A stretch of DNA of 64,000 nt, from NCBI GenBank assembly GCA_907164885.2, contig OU015498.1:87629642-87693641 (forward strand). Reading direction: 5' to 3'. The notes under the pieces are model-generated. The model saw only the letters and a list, made by a program, of their open reading frames with translations, was not told the origin of the DNA and made no database searches. Shown piece by piece: positions 37,398 through 48,893 of this stretch; the stretch's first letter is position 1, and every line of letters begins with the position of its first letter. A program made the translations under genes and the position numbers. The stretch comes from Dolomedes plantarius. Taxonomy: Eukaryota; Arthropoda; Arachnida; Araneae; Dolomedidae.

Positions 37398-37612
37398 ACT
37401 TTATATATTCATTCCTGATAACAAATGTGTTTTAAAAGAAATTATCAATATCTACTGACGCATATTGAAGTTCACCTAGAATGACTTAGAAATTACATCT
37501 GACTTAGAAATTTACTTCTTTATATTCATTCCTGATAACAAAATGTGTTTTAAGAGAAATTATCAATATCTACTGACACATATTGAAGGTCACATAGAAT
37601 GACTTAGTAATT
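37398..37612. repeat. Tandem duplication of about 117 bp
   Basis: 'TTATATTCATTCCTGATAAC' through 'AATGACTTAG' occurs twice, near 37400 and 37517, with few differences. Confidence 0.9.
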
Positions 37613-38175
37613 CTCAGCTGTATAAAATGTACTGAAATATTTGTAGAATGTACAATTAATCAGTTTAAAATGAAATTAATTTCTTCTGTTCTAGCTTTTG
37701 AGAGTATTTTTTTTCCTTTTTTTTCCTAATTTTTTTTCATTATTTAATTCTTAAATATTCTATAAAATGCTAAAAATATATTTTGAATGTTTTGTTCTAC
37801 ATATATCTTGTTTTCAAAATCAAGGAAGGGAAATATATTAAATAATTAATTTAAACAAAGTTTTTATGTATATGTCTTAATATGAAAAGATTTATCCTTC
37901 AAGTTCTATACTTGTCATATTACTCTCAGCGTGAGAATTTAATCACTGTTGTCAAGAAGAAAAGCATCAAAATCTTGGCGAAGTTTTCATGCATAAAACG
38001 TCTGTTCTTAAAAATACGTTATATTAGCATATAAATAAAATCTATATATTCTTCCAAAAATTCTAATTATTAGGTACATTAAATACCTTACTGACACACT
38101 GATATATATACACGTACATCAAAAGTAAGAATTAAGCACTTTATTTATGATTCTCAAAGGGTAACAACTAACGAA

Positions 38176-38374
38176 CTAAGGGCCTGTTCACATAGGAGTC
38201 CGTTGCATTGCGTTGCGTTAAGGAAAAGATGACGTTGAGACGAAAATAAACCAACCATAGGCCTCCAAACGATTAGCAATGAAATTTTTAACGCCTATGA
38301 TTGGTTTATTTTCGTCTCAACGTCATCTTTTCCTTAACGCTACGCAACGGACTCCTATGTGAACAGGCCCTTAG
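38176..38374. mobile_element. Foldback MITE (about 199 bp)
   Basis: CTAAGGGCCTGTTCACATAG at the left is mirrored by CTATGTGAACAGGCCCTTAG at the right. The arms extend about 80-85 bp with one 5-bp indel. Terminal GGGCCTGTTCAC and TAA flanks suggest PIF/Harbinger relatives; that family call is inference. Confidence 0.88.
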
Positions 38375-39572
38375 AATGAAGACGCATAGTTAAACTAGGA
38401 AAAATATATACAAGTAAATAAAAAAATTTTAAACAAATATTAAAAAAAAAACTCGATTCGAGGTTTTATATACATATCAAGTTGTTACTGATGAAATTCC
38501 TCAAATTTTCTTCCTCTGTTTAACGTTGTCAGGGCATTGCTATATTACTTGTTTTATTGGAAATTTTGGCAAACTTAATAAAAGGCAGGAACGCGAATCT
38601 ATTAAAGGGATAATAATAGCACCATAGTGCTATAGAACAGATCTACATGAAATGGGAAAATATGTCGTCTGCTCTTAGTAAAATGCCAGATACAGTTCCT
38701 CATTTTAGATCTTTATCTACAGTAGTTTATTTGAAAGACAAATATTTTTACAAAAAAATATTTCATAAAGACAATATTATCAATTTATTAAAACAATGCT
38801 CATAGATTTTTATTTACTAAGATAAACTTACTGCACAAATTAATAAATTGTAACTAGATAACTGTTACAATTGTGGATGATAATAACTATAAGAATATTG
38901 TGGTTAACGATGTCTATTTAAATAAGGGCTTTTAACAGATATCGTTAGAGTAAAAATTAATTTAAGTAGGTTGCATAGAGGATAAATTATTTTTTACTCC
39001 ATGGTTACTTTCATACAAAAAGAGGGATTCTGTAGTGTGGTTCCTTGTTGTTTAATGGGCTCTGCCACTGAAATGTGAAATTGGAGAGTTAAGAAAAGTT
39101 AAGAAAATCAAAACATTAAGTGCAATACAGAAGTTTGAACTTCTGAAATTATTGTGGTTACGTGTGGTGAACACTTCCTATAAGCAACAGGACCTGGCAG
39201 CCAACTAGTGAAAAAATATTTTCAGCATTTTCATTCACATTTTTTCAGATAAAATTCTGTTTGAAGTGAACATTATTTTTTATTGGTAATTGCAACACAA
39301 AACTTAATCATGTTTGAGTATAAAAATATTAATTAATATCAATTACTATACAGCAGTTAAAGTGTTGACTGTGATTCGTTTGCAACTGGCTCTTTTAAAT
39401 CGGTTTTGGTGATTGAATATGAATTTCAATGAGTGAAAATAATTACTTAAATTTTGAAAGAAAAAATGCCTTTGTGTATACATCAAGGCAGTTATAAAAA
39501 AATTGCTTATACTACTACTATGGAGCACTTATTTTCTAGAATTAAATATAAAACTTTTTTCTCTCTTTGCAG

Positions 39573-39712
39573 GAGAATCTGCTGATAAAGGACATTACTA
39601 TTATGAGTTGACGGGCTCTATACCAAATCATGAAGAAATAGTGGATGCTGAATTTCATTTCTTTACCAATATAAACGCTCTTCGGTTGCCTCAGAATTCC
39701 CACGTTATTCAG
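39573..39712 (+). CDS. dpp: dpp/BMP2/4-like ligand, exon 2 (prodomain)
   Basis: This 140-base exon runs from acceptor ctctctttgcag to donor CAG/gtaaaa, phase 1 in and phase 0 out. It encodes GESADKGHYYYELTGSIPNH, then EEIVDAEFHFF, and ends NSHVIQ. It aligns with the BMP2/4 prodomain segment that normally reads like F.FNLSSIP..E.I..AEL..F, the first strands of the arm domain of the latency prodomain. The junction Gly codon is made from G of exon 1 plus GA. A degenerate copy of this exon lies 306 bp downstream (40018-40109). Confidence 0.9.
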
Positions 39713-39975
39713 GTAAAATATCTCGCAAGTGTGAAAATTTGAAGTTTTGTTGAAAAAGAACAAAAAAAGATCTAAATAAAGACGGAACTTTTTTAATTCA
39801 AAAACTTTCGCATGGCTTTTGTGAAGTCTTTTACATCTCCTTTTTGAACTGTTCAGTTATAAATGGAGTAGATAATCTGGAATTCAGTACTTTTTTACTT
39901 TGAAAAATTTTGATTCATAAACCTTTGATTCATACACATGAAAACCTCGTATTATTGATTTATTATTTTTTGTGC

Positions 39976-40285
39976 AGCCCAAATCGTATAGTGGTTAGCG
40001 TCACGATGTGAGAGAGAAACTTGTATCTTTCTTTGCAGGAGAATCTACTGGTAAATGGCACTACTATTATGAAGAAATAGTGGATGCTGAATTTCATTTC
40101 TTTAGCAATTGAGTTCTCTCCATGAAGTGGACTCTAGCTCGAAACTGGACAAGACGTTCTTATGCTGTTCCCTCGTAGGGAGTGATGTTGGTCCACCTAT
40201 ATGGTGCTTCCATACTGAAGACAGCAACAAAATCGCAGCGAGGAATGGGCAAATGTTGAAATGACAAGTGCCTTCCGCGTTACAA
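39976..40285 (+). mobile_element. SINE family A, containing a copy of dpp exon 2
   Basis: A tRNA-like head with GTATAGTGGTTAGCGTCACG (A-box-like) occupies 39976-40015. Then comes an exon 2 copy (40018-40109). After that is a SINE-A body with 'CCTATATGGTGCTTCCATAC', 'GGGCAAATGTTGAAATGACA' and 'GTGCCTTCCGCGTTAC', homologous to 52525-52745. The exon copy therefore sits where the head-to-B-box interval of the SINE should be. Confidence 0.65.
40018..40109 (+). pseudogene. Degenerate duplicate of dpp exon 2 with intact acceptor
   Basis: It retains 'TCTTTCTTTGCAGGAGAATC'. Its reading frame GESTGKWHYYYEEIVDAEFH, then FFSN, is followed by TGA at 40110. Relative to exon 2 it has an exact 27-nt in-frame deletion (nine codons, ELTGSIPNH) and about six substitutions. 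The donor side is missing, replaced by SINE sequence. If spliced to exon 1 it would keep frame and then terminate. Confidence 0.88.
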
Positions 40286-40316
40286 ATATGCATGCACACA
40301 CACACACACACACATA

Positions 40317-40317
40317 T

Positions 40318-40393
<76 letters not shown>

Positions 40394-40626
40394 TCTGCCC
40401 GTGTGTATGTCACTGAACTCCTCCTAAACGGCTAGACTGATTTTAATGAAATTTTGTGTGCGCGATTAAGTTGATTCGAGAATGGTTTAGATTCACAATT
40501 TGATCCGATAGAAAATGTTTTTAATTAATTTACTTATTTATGTGTTGTTGTTGATTATCTTTGGCTCGTTTAGGTACACAATTGGATCCGGTAGGCAGAG
40601 CTGCAATAACGTTTCAGAAATTCTAT
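40317..40626 (+). mobile_element. Helitron family 2, partial copy with (TA)n
   Basis: It starts TCTTTATATATA after A, with a TA array at 40320-40391. Then come 'GTATGTCACTGAACTCCTCC', 'TAAACGGCTAGACTG' and 'AATTGGATCCGGTAGGC'. It stops where the next copy starts. Confidence 0.75.
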
Positions 40627-40627
40627 A

Positions 40628-41317
40628 TCTTTATATATATATATTTCTTCTGTCCGTGTATATGTCACTGAACTCCTCCTAAACGGCTGGACTGATTTTA
40701 ATGAAATTTTGTGTGTGCGATAAAATTGATTCGAGAATGGTTTAGATTCTCAATTTGATCCTATAGAAAATGTTTTTTTAATTAATTTACTTATTTATGT
40801 GTTGTTGTTGATCTTTGGTTAGTTTAGGTACACAATTGGATCCGGTAGGTAGCGCTGCAATCGCGTTTCAGAAATTTTATATTTTCATGAATTTTAATGA
40901 TGTATACACGTGCATTCAATAATTGGATCCGGTAGGCTGCGCTGCAATCGCGTTTCAGATTTTTTTTTCATGAATTTTAATGCTGTATACACGTGCATTG
41001 AATAACAATTAGCTTAACCTACAAATTTAAATTGTCAATTCTCATTTGATTCTATGAAACTTATGAAGTATTGAACAGCTCATTGATTAGTCATACTAAT
41101 AGCCATATTAATGAAATTTCGTCCACATTCTTGCTAATTTTAAGATAGGTCGAGTTGTGATAACTATACGCGTGGTGGTGTAAGGTTTTTAAAAATAATT
41201 TTTTTTTTACATATTTTTTCATCAAAACGGTCCAAACAATTTATAGTTTATTAAAATAATTTTATGATTTTTGGATTTACAACGTTTGAACAGCACAACG
41301 TCTGTCGGGTCCGCTAG
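40628..41317 (+). mobile_element. Helitron family 2, complete copy
   Basis: It starts TCTTTATATATATATATT after A. It repeats the 'GTCACTGAACTCCTCCTAAA' and 'GGATCCGGTAGGTAGCGCTG' blocks. It ends 'GTCTGTCGGGTCCG' CTAG before T. There is no coding sequence. Confidence 0.82.
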
Positions 41318-41346
41318 TTATATATACATATATATATATATATATA

Positions 41347-42340
41347 TAGTGGGTGATCGGTTTACGAACATAATCCGTTCCAAGACTCTGTTCGTAAACC
41401 GAAATGTTCGTTAACCGATCATCGATTTACCATAGATTTTTATGGGACGTCGATTAATTCGTCCTGGATGCCCTAAAAATTAAATTAAAAGATATATATC
41501 TATATATTTATAATTTCTTAGTAAGTTTATTTTTTACCAAAATAATACAGTCTTGCACATTAATCAATCGTTTTTTTTTTTGTTAATGGGTCGATAAATA
41601 ACCTGTCCAATGTCGATTGCTTTTCTCTCTACTTCAGAATTTTCCGGAAGTGATTAATAGCATTGTCGTTGTAGAGATCCCCAGCCCTACTGACATCGAC
41701 TTGGTTTGGGTGCCATTCTAAGACCGTTGCTCTGACATCCTCCCACTTCTTTAAAAGATCTTTAATAGCAAATTGGTCCTCTTTCGTCTTCCTCTTTTTC
41801 TGAAGGAGATACATTTCGCTGGTGTTCTTCATTCAAGATTTCTTGGGGTTCTGTCGTTAGCTCATCTTCATGTTCCATTATGAGCTCTTCAAAGTCACCC
41901 TTGTTCACCTCTAATTCCAGATCTTTCGCAAGTCTCACAATTTCATTCATAATTTCAGGGGCATTATCTCCGTCTCCCTGAACACAAGATGGACACAGTT
42001 TTCGCCAAGCAGAAATCAACTGTCTTTGAGTGAGTTCTGACCACGCCTTTTGAATGAGTCGGATAGCTACAAGAATGTCAATTTTTTCTTTTCAAAACGT
42101 TTTTAATGTCAGTGTTGAGGATAATTGGCATGCTTCGAAACACCGACGAAACAGCGCGCGAGTGTACGATTTCTTGAAATCCGCAATAACCTCCTGATCC
42201 ATTGGCTGAATCAACGAAGTCGTATTCGGAGGTAGAAAGTGAACTGTCAGCCAGGGAAAGTCTATCAGCAAATTATCTTCAAGGTCCTTTGGGTGTCCTG
42301 GTACATTGTCCAATAGCAGCAGTGCTTTCAATGGCAATAT
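41347..42340 (-). mobile_element. Tigger element, 3' half
   Basis: The left end 'AGTGGGTGATCGGTTTACGA' next to TA repeats is a Tigger-type terminus. The transposase C-terminal half is on the - strand. The 5' half is missing and the break coincides with a short TA array at 42337-42357. Confidence 0.8.
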
Positions 42341-42345
42341 ATATA
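41629..42345 (-). pseudogene. Tigger (TIGD1-like) transposase C-terminus
   Basis: The first block (about 42345-42092) has KALLLLDNVPGHP with catalytic Asp, FLPPNTTSLIQPMDQEVIAD and KSYTRALFRRCFE. These are the second half of a DDE_1 endonuclease domain. After frameshifts, 42019-41762 encodes SAWRKLCPSCVQGDGDNAPE and LELEVNKGDFEELIMEHEDE. Block 41832-41629 encodes DLLKKWEDVRATVLEWHPNQ and DNAINHFRKILK, the C-terminal tail of Tigger1-type proteins. The N-terminal DNA-binding part is absent. Confidence 0.87.
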
Positions 42346-42708
42346 TATATATATATAAAGCTTGTTTTTGCACCAGTGCTTGTTAAAGGCAATCCTCAGG
42401 ATAATTCTCATACCTCGAAGAGATTGCATACGTATTTTTTCTAGAATTTATGAGGTTTCTTTCCGCTCAAAATGTATGTGGCGTTATTTCTACCTTTAAA
42501 TACATTAATTAATAATCCAAAATCATGTGGAGAATTTTGTGACGTTGATTTTGGTTTACATCTTTAGTTATACACGCGTTTGTGTTTCTTTTTTTTTTTC
42601 CCATAACTGAAATATTTTTTCAAAACGATGAAAATCTGTGAAATACCTATCAGCTTCTCCGATTTATAAACACATACATATATATTTATATATTTTATCT
42701 TTTCATAG

Positions 42709-42850
42709 GTTCAGCTGTATGAAGAGTTAGAAAATGCGACTACTAAACTTTTGCAGGCACGTATGGTCAGTGCTCACAGCTCAGGATGGGAAGTATTCAG
42801 AGTAAAATCGTCGGTTAAAAAATGGTTATCTCACCCAGAATTAAACATGG
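42709..42850 (+). CDS. dpp: dpp/BMP2/4-like ligand, exon 3 (prodomain)
   Basis: This 142-base exon runs from acceptor ttttcatag (phase 0) to donor ATGG/gtaggt (phase 1). It encodes VQLYEELENATTKLLQARMV, then SAHSSGWEVFRVKSSVKKWL and SHPELNMG. The order matches the BMP2/4 prodomain: a strand with IYE, a TRLV-like strand, and the signature W..FDVTPAV..W. NAT is a potential N-glycosylation site. Joining to exon 4 forms a Gly codon and continues the strand as LTVKVLDS. Confidence 0.9.
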
Positions 42851-44458
42851 GTAGGTATAAAAAGATCTATTTTTTAAATATATAGAACTACAAGATTTGT
42901 TATAAAATATTAATAAGTAATATAACGTCAGCAAAAATGCTCGTGCAAAGATTGCAAGTTCATATCAAATATTGCACACTGCTCAAAGAAAAGGCACCCG
43001 TGGATTTTTTTTAATCATAATGAATGATAATGAAATCGCCATTTAAAATAATAAGTAATCATTAGGATGACTGCAGTTTTTAAATAAAAAAAGTATAAGC
43101 ATATATTGGGGTTACTCAAATTTTTTAGATATATGCTTACATTTTATGTAAATATACAAAGTCTGCCGCGTTCCTACTCATTATCTCATTAATAAGAATT
43201 TTGGCCAGAAGTAATTTGCCAAAAGTTGCCAAATAGTAGTTTTCTCATACTCGCCAATTTGGTGTTAAGTTCAATAGATCAGGTATCCTAAAATACAACA
43301 GATTAAAAACACCAGATATCCGAGGTGATGCATGAGGCATTTTACTGCACATTGTCGTTAAGTGAAGTCGCCATTTGATTTTAAGCTCACAGAAGCGTTC
43401 TTTGCCCTCTAAGTTTTTCCTGAAATGACTTGTTTTTATGGATACTAATATAATTCATTGAAATTTTAAAGCTAAGAAAAACACTCAACTTCTAACGAAT
43501 ACAAATACTGAATACAGAATACTTTGCTTGGCGTATAAGACCGTAAAGTAAATTTTGACCAAAATTTGAAATAATGTAAGTAGAGCTGCACATAAATGAG
43601 CCATGGTCACCGTATTTAGAAAACCAGATACAAAATAATATACGTTGCGCTTTTATAAATCTTTAAATCAACAAAATAGATGCGTAAATCTGATATATTT
43701 TGTTTGAAATGATACTATAAACATAAGAAAATAAAAATAAAATACCCTTTTTTATGCTATGCACCTAAGAAATAGTGAACGGAACTACAAAGTTTTGCAC
43801 GGGGACCAGATATGGGAATTTTTTGTAACTTGGCAGCAACAGCTGAAATCTACCATTTAATAAGTTTCAATTACAGATTTGTTAAAATGTTACCAAAATG
43901 GCACTATTGAAAATCAAATTAAATTGTCAATCACTATTCAAAATCACTATTGAAAATCTTTAAATTAAATTTTAAATATGGTTAAGTTCATTTGTCCAAA
44001 GTTTCATGTGGCCAGCTTAATTGAGGTATTTGACTATTTTGTGCAAGGAAAGTGCACACATTATGCATTATTATGCTTTATTAAACTTAATTTAAAGGGA
44101 AAAGAAACCTGACAATATGAACTGATCTAAAAAAAAAATCAAAATCTCTAATTAATTACGACCTTTACGATACGTATTACAAATGATGTATTCCGAAAAC
44201 CTAGTAGTAAAATTACAGTTTTGTTACTATTAATCAGAAAATTTCTATCAAATTTGAATTGTAAATTTCGGCTCCATCGCCTAATTTGAAGTCCTTTGAT
44301 CAAATCCATCGCTTCACATTCACTGAATGTAATTTTTAAATTGATTAATTAATCTTAGCTCAAAAGAGTTTCAACCTGTTTTGTAGGATTTTCATATTCT
44401 TCTCGAGAATTTTCTTCCAAGTTCTGGTGTAATTTTCTTCACTTGATGGCATCCCATG
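42851..44458. other. dpp-like intron 3, left part
   Basis: AT-rich with no supportable gene or repeat end. Confidence 0.5.
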
Positions 44459-44945
44459 TTATCGCTCATCACAAACATCTGATTCATTGTTACCTTCTGT
44501 ATGGGTATCATTTTTCCTTATTTCTTTCTTTATACTCTGATCAATAGCAGAATTGCTCACAGATGATATAACCTTCATCATCGGTTTTGCATCTGATTTG
44601 ACTCTCGATTTACCATCCGATGTCAAATCTAGCTTTTGCCTTTTATACACATTTTTTGCTGGAATTGCAAATATCCGACTAACATTTTCAGATGCATATA
44701 TCAAAGACTGATCTCGATTTTTTTTTCGAGAAGGATACTTACTTTTGGCAGTTAATTTTATTCCGTTGTTGTTCTTCTGTAGACAATCAGATGAAATCTT
44801 TCCATTTTCGATAAGGTTTTGCTCTTGGCAAACATCAATGCAATTAACTTCATTTATTTTGTCCTCATCCGCAGGACCAATTTCTTCATCTTTGAATTGT
44901 TCAGAATTTGCAGAAGGTCCTGGTAAAACTATCTTCTTCATTTGC
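44459..44945 (-). pseudogene. Unrecognised reading frame, 3' half (split by hAT)
   Basis: Together with 55285-55641 and the 8-bp target this makes a 283-codon frame. This half starts KQMKKIVLPGPSAN next to the insertion site. It is Lys/Ser/Asn-rich and apparently disordered, with basic patches (SKYPSRKKNRDQ, KNVYKRQKLDL, SIKKEIRKND). It ends ESDVCDER-stop. I do not recognise the family. It has no frameshift or stop. It lies antisense inside dpp intron 3. It could be an exon of a host gene or a retrocopy. The predicted continuation into the transposon on the same strand is an artefact of the insertion. Confidence 0.6.
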
Positions 44946-45423
44946 TTTTGCACCAGGGGCGTAGCTACCGTGGAGCAGTTGGAGCGGACTGCTCCAGGCG
45001 CACGAACCATGGGGGCGCAAAATTTGAAAGAGTGAAACAAAAATTTGTGAAAACTTTTGCATAAAAAAATTTCAATTTGTCAGATTTTCTATAAAATATA
45101 CAAAAAAATAAATGAAATATTTTTAAGTAAATAAAACTATAAGCACCTAAATATATTAGAATGTACTTATCATAATTTTGATTTCAGAAAATTTTCATTA
45201 TAAATTTAACACTTTATATACCTCTAATAAACCTATAAAAATGTATGATGATTGCTAAGAATGTTTAAAAGCACTACTATAGGCACTTACTATACGTATT
45301 ATAAGTTGTGTTGGACTGCAAAGAAGTTACATGTATCCCGTGAATCCCCTGAGCGCCAAATATAAACTTTTTTATATCCGGTTCTACTAGTGTGAGAGAT
45401 AACATAAGATCACCCTGTCCATT

Positions 45424-45825
45424 ATGTCAGGGCGATTCTGCGTTTGCCTGGGTAAAGAACTCATCCGACTGAAATCGAAATTAGAATTCAAAATATTTGC
45501 TATATCGCTCCAAAATTTACTGGAATCATCTGAGCAGTTCCTTGAAGATTCGAGGTTTTCTGAGATTGTTTCTTTTAAAACTAATTTCTCGTTAATAAAA
45601 GTGAGGAAGAGAAGAATTATATCGTTGGAAAACGCATTTCAGCACTGCTGTTTCATTTGTCAAAATAACTGGAGTATACATGCATTCAACATTTTTGTTG
45701 GAAAAACTTCCCGTATTACGGAGCAGTTGAAACATCTGAATCCATTTCAATTACATCTATTGAATGATAAATGTAAGCAGAATGTAACAAGTTATTTAGG
45801 AAAGAAATCAACTATCAAATATTAA
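45424..45825 (+). CDS. Unrecognised 133-codon open frame within the outer hAT
   Basis: It begins MSGRFCVCLGKEL and includes a CCFICQNNWSIHAF segment and a basic KVRKRRIISL segment. It lies on the strand expected for this element's transposase, near its 5' end, but shows no hAT motif I know. Another open stretch follows at 45836-46084. It may be a degraded N-terminal domain, captured sequence or chance. Confidence 0.25.
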   Translation: MSGRFCVCLGKELIRLKSKLEFKIFAISLQNLLESSEQFLEDSRFSEIVSFKTNFSLIKVRKRRIISLENAFQHCCFICQNNWSIHAFNIFVGKTSRITEQLKHLNPFQLHLLNDKCKQNVTSYLGKKSTIKY

Positions 45826-46099
45826 AACTAATATTGTGTATGACAAATTAAAGTACTTCCAGTTTCACTATCCTGCGTTTAAACGGAAGAGTAATGTTAT
45901 AAATAATATTTGTACACAAAGCAGTGTTCAATACTCAGGGATACGTAATTTTCGTATTTACGAAGTAGATGCGAATAAATGGGAAATTTGCCGATATGAG
46001 CGAATAAATGCAAAAATAAATTTTTTTCTACTTTTCGGCAAAAACTCGGTAATAAATGGCTCTAAAGGAAACAAAATTAGTTAATAATAGTAATTTATT

Positions 46100-46480
46100 G
46101 AGATAATTGCTTAACTAAGACCATCCACGGTCTTTAACTGAGAGATCTCACTGTCGTACCGATTTGCTCCGAGTCTCCACTCAGGATCAGCCTCCTTTGT
46201 CCTCCCACACTGGGGGTTTCAAAATTCCTTTCTCTTTCGCTCCCCACGCCTGGACACTCCTTGGTGCAGGTGGCAAAGAAGGGATCGAAAGGCAGCCCCT
46301 TTTCTGAGAAGTGTGGGTGGTAATTCTTTCCTCACATCTATAAACAAACGGGGAGTTGCTGTCCCACGCTGGACAGTCTGTTACGGGGCAAAGATAAAAA
46401 AATTAGAGGCCCTTCTCAACTGTCACATGGAAACAGTGTCACTAAGAATTCTGTTACTTACCTATCCAAGTAAGTAAAAT
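46100..46480. other. GC-richer interspersed block, unassigned
   Basis: A block of higher GC with 'CACACTGGGGGTTTC' and 'CCCACGCCTGGACAC' lies in AT-rich hAT interior. No family was recognised and no second copy was found. Confidence 0.4.
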
Positions 46481-46514
46481 TGTGATTATTTTAAATAAAG
46501 GCGAAATTTTTAAA

Positions 46515-46623
<109 letters not shown>

Positions 46624-46819
46624 GTATGTATTGCGAATTGCGAAGGAATGCAAAATTTTATATATTGTACTTTTTTTGCAAAATTTCGATATTTGCGAAA
46701 TTTCGATATTTTTATGCGAAATTTACGCACCCCTAGCAATAATATGAATACTTAGTTAAACTTTGAGTTAACCGAAAAAGATTAAAAAATGGGCACAGTA
46801 CAAAAACATATGAGCAAAT

Positions 46820-46897
46820 ATAACATTTGTGTTTGACTTTCAATCACAAATGTTATACTTGCAATATTAGTGCAAATCAGATGCACTAATATTGCAA
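46820..46897. repeat. Two adjacent perfect inverted repeats
   Basis: ATAACATTTGTG (46820-46831) pairs with CACAAATGTTAT (46845-46856). TTGCAATATTAGTGCA (46859-46874) pairs with TGCACTAATATTGCAA (46882-46897). The two hairpins are only 2 bp apart. Confidence 0.93.
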
Positions 46898-47448
46898 ATA
46901 AACAGATGTAATTATATTTGTATTATTAGCATAACTATAACTATCATAATTCATTGAATTAGAATCCCGTAAACACCACCGAAGTCAATAACGTGTTTAC
47001 TCGTGTTTGGAATTTGGGTGCAATGTGCAACCAAATTCCAAAATGTAATCATAATAAATAGAAATTAAACTAAATTGTAATAGCAGTTTTCAGTTTTATC
47101 TTAAACTTTTATAGTTTTGTCGATAAAATAAGTTTTAGTTAGGAAGACTGTTGAAAAAAATAGTTGCATTCGGGCAAAAATGGAGGCAAGTAAATAATTT
47201 TATTAGTAGTAAAATTAGAGTGCAAATATTAGGTTAATTGTAAAAGCTCAGCACAGATGTACGTTTAGTCAAAACATTCGAAATTAAAAAGAAGTTAAGA
47301 CTTTATGAGGGACTAAGTCTAAATGGAAATTTTGTCTGTCACTTTAAAAATATTTTAAAAAGTTCTTTCATAAATAGTATCACTAATCATTTCAATATTA
47401 AATTTCAATATTAAGTTAGCTTCAATATTAAGTTTCAATATTAAGTCT

Positions 47449-47666
47449 CAAGAGCGCGGTGGACCAGTTCTTAAGAGCAGCGGGCCTGTGATCTCAACGT
47501 CTCTGGTTCGATGCTTGTCGCTGCAAATTCACCGCCGTGTACACTAATGGCGGCCGGTGCACGTAAAATTTGTCGTGGCTGCAATGTCCTCCAAGTTCTC
47601 ACATTACCTCTGGAGGTGTTGGGTCAAGTGCATCGGTCTCTTCACTTGCCTCGGTTCTAAATAACG
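47449..47666 (+). mobile_element. SINE family C, left part (continues at 52212)
   Basis: The tRNA-like head contains GCGCGGTGGACCAGTTC and CTCTGGTTCGATGCTTGTC (B-box). The body is interrupted by the inner hAT and resumes at 52212-52320 with 'AGCCAAGGTCGGACTCCGAC'. The exact ends are not defined. Confidence 0.6.
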
Positions 47667-48893
47667 GGACCGGCCAGTGGCGTAGCTACATATTCAGCGC
47701 CCTGGAGCAAGTAAAATCCGTGCGCCCACTTGTTTCTTAGAAGAGTTCTGGCGAAATTTGTTTTCTATCTATTATTTCGATTTAAAACCTTACTTAATAA
47801 CAATTTATTTGAAATTCCAGACATTTCAACAATAAGAAATTCAATTTAATAAATATGAATATAATGATAAAACAAATTATAATTCTTTAAGTACGGAGTA
47901 CCCACTAATATTATTATTACATATTTTATAAACTCTATTGATAAAATGTATTTCAGCATGTTTAGTTTGCACATAAAAAAACTCTTCAAAATTGTTGTTT
48001 TCTCGCTTTCTCGTTTGCAAGTCGGTCAATCATTTTCTCCAGATCAAGTTGACAAGCTATTGTTCTTTCAATTGATATCGTGGCCAAAGGATTAAGACGG
48101 TGTTGTGAGATGTTGCTTCTTAAATAAGTTTTGATTAATTTCAGTTTTGAAAAACTTCGTTCTGATGTACGGTAAAGTTAAAAAAATCATGCATGCTGTA
48201 ATAAAGTCAGAGAAGCTACTTGAGGCTGCGGTGGGAATTAAAAGTAGTTCAGCAACTTCCCGTATAGAAGCAATTGGTTTTAATTGAATATAAAAGCATA
48301 CTTTAAATTGAAACAGTTGAGGTCCAAAACTAGGCGAAATATCGGAAAGATATGCAGATTGTAACAATTCTGATCCTTCCAGGATACTTTTATCAGGTGA
48401 CGCGACGACATATGCAGGTGATAGACATTTTAAAAGTGTACATAATTGTCGAACGGATTTCAATCTAATAGTTAATTGATTAATTATTAAATTCATTACT
48501 CCATAAAACACCTCGACTTTGAAAACATTACTCACTGTTTCCAATGCGTTCATCTACTTGTAATTCATCAAACAATTTTTTCACACGACGCAATCTTTTT
48601 GGGATAAAACAAGGTTCAGTATTCCATAGAGCTGATAACTCAAGGGCATCGTTTTTACCAAACTCCCAATTATTCCTTAAGTTCTGGAATTGGATTAGGA
48701 ATGACGAAAACCTCTCAACGGATTTATCTATATTTTCGTGAGTACCTTGCAGCATTTTCGAGACTGAATTAATAGGTTCGAGTATTTTATTTTGTACAAT
48801 TATCAAAATAATTGTTGAAAATTGTTTAAAATAATATATCAAATTTTTAGCTACACGTTGCTCGTCATAATTTTTGCCATTCAATTATAACTA

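Noticed and set aside
44946..45040. Continuation of the antisense frame into the hAT left end
   Set aside because: These codons come from the transposon terminus reading through by chance and are not part of the original frame.
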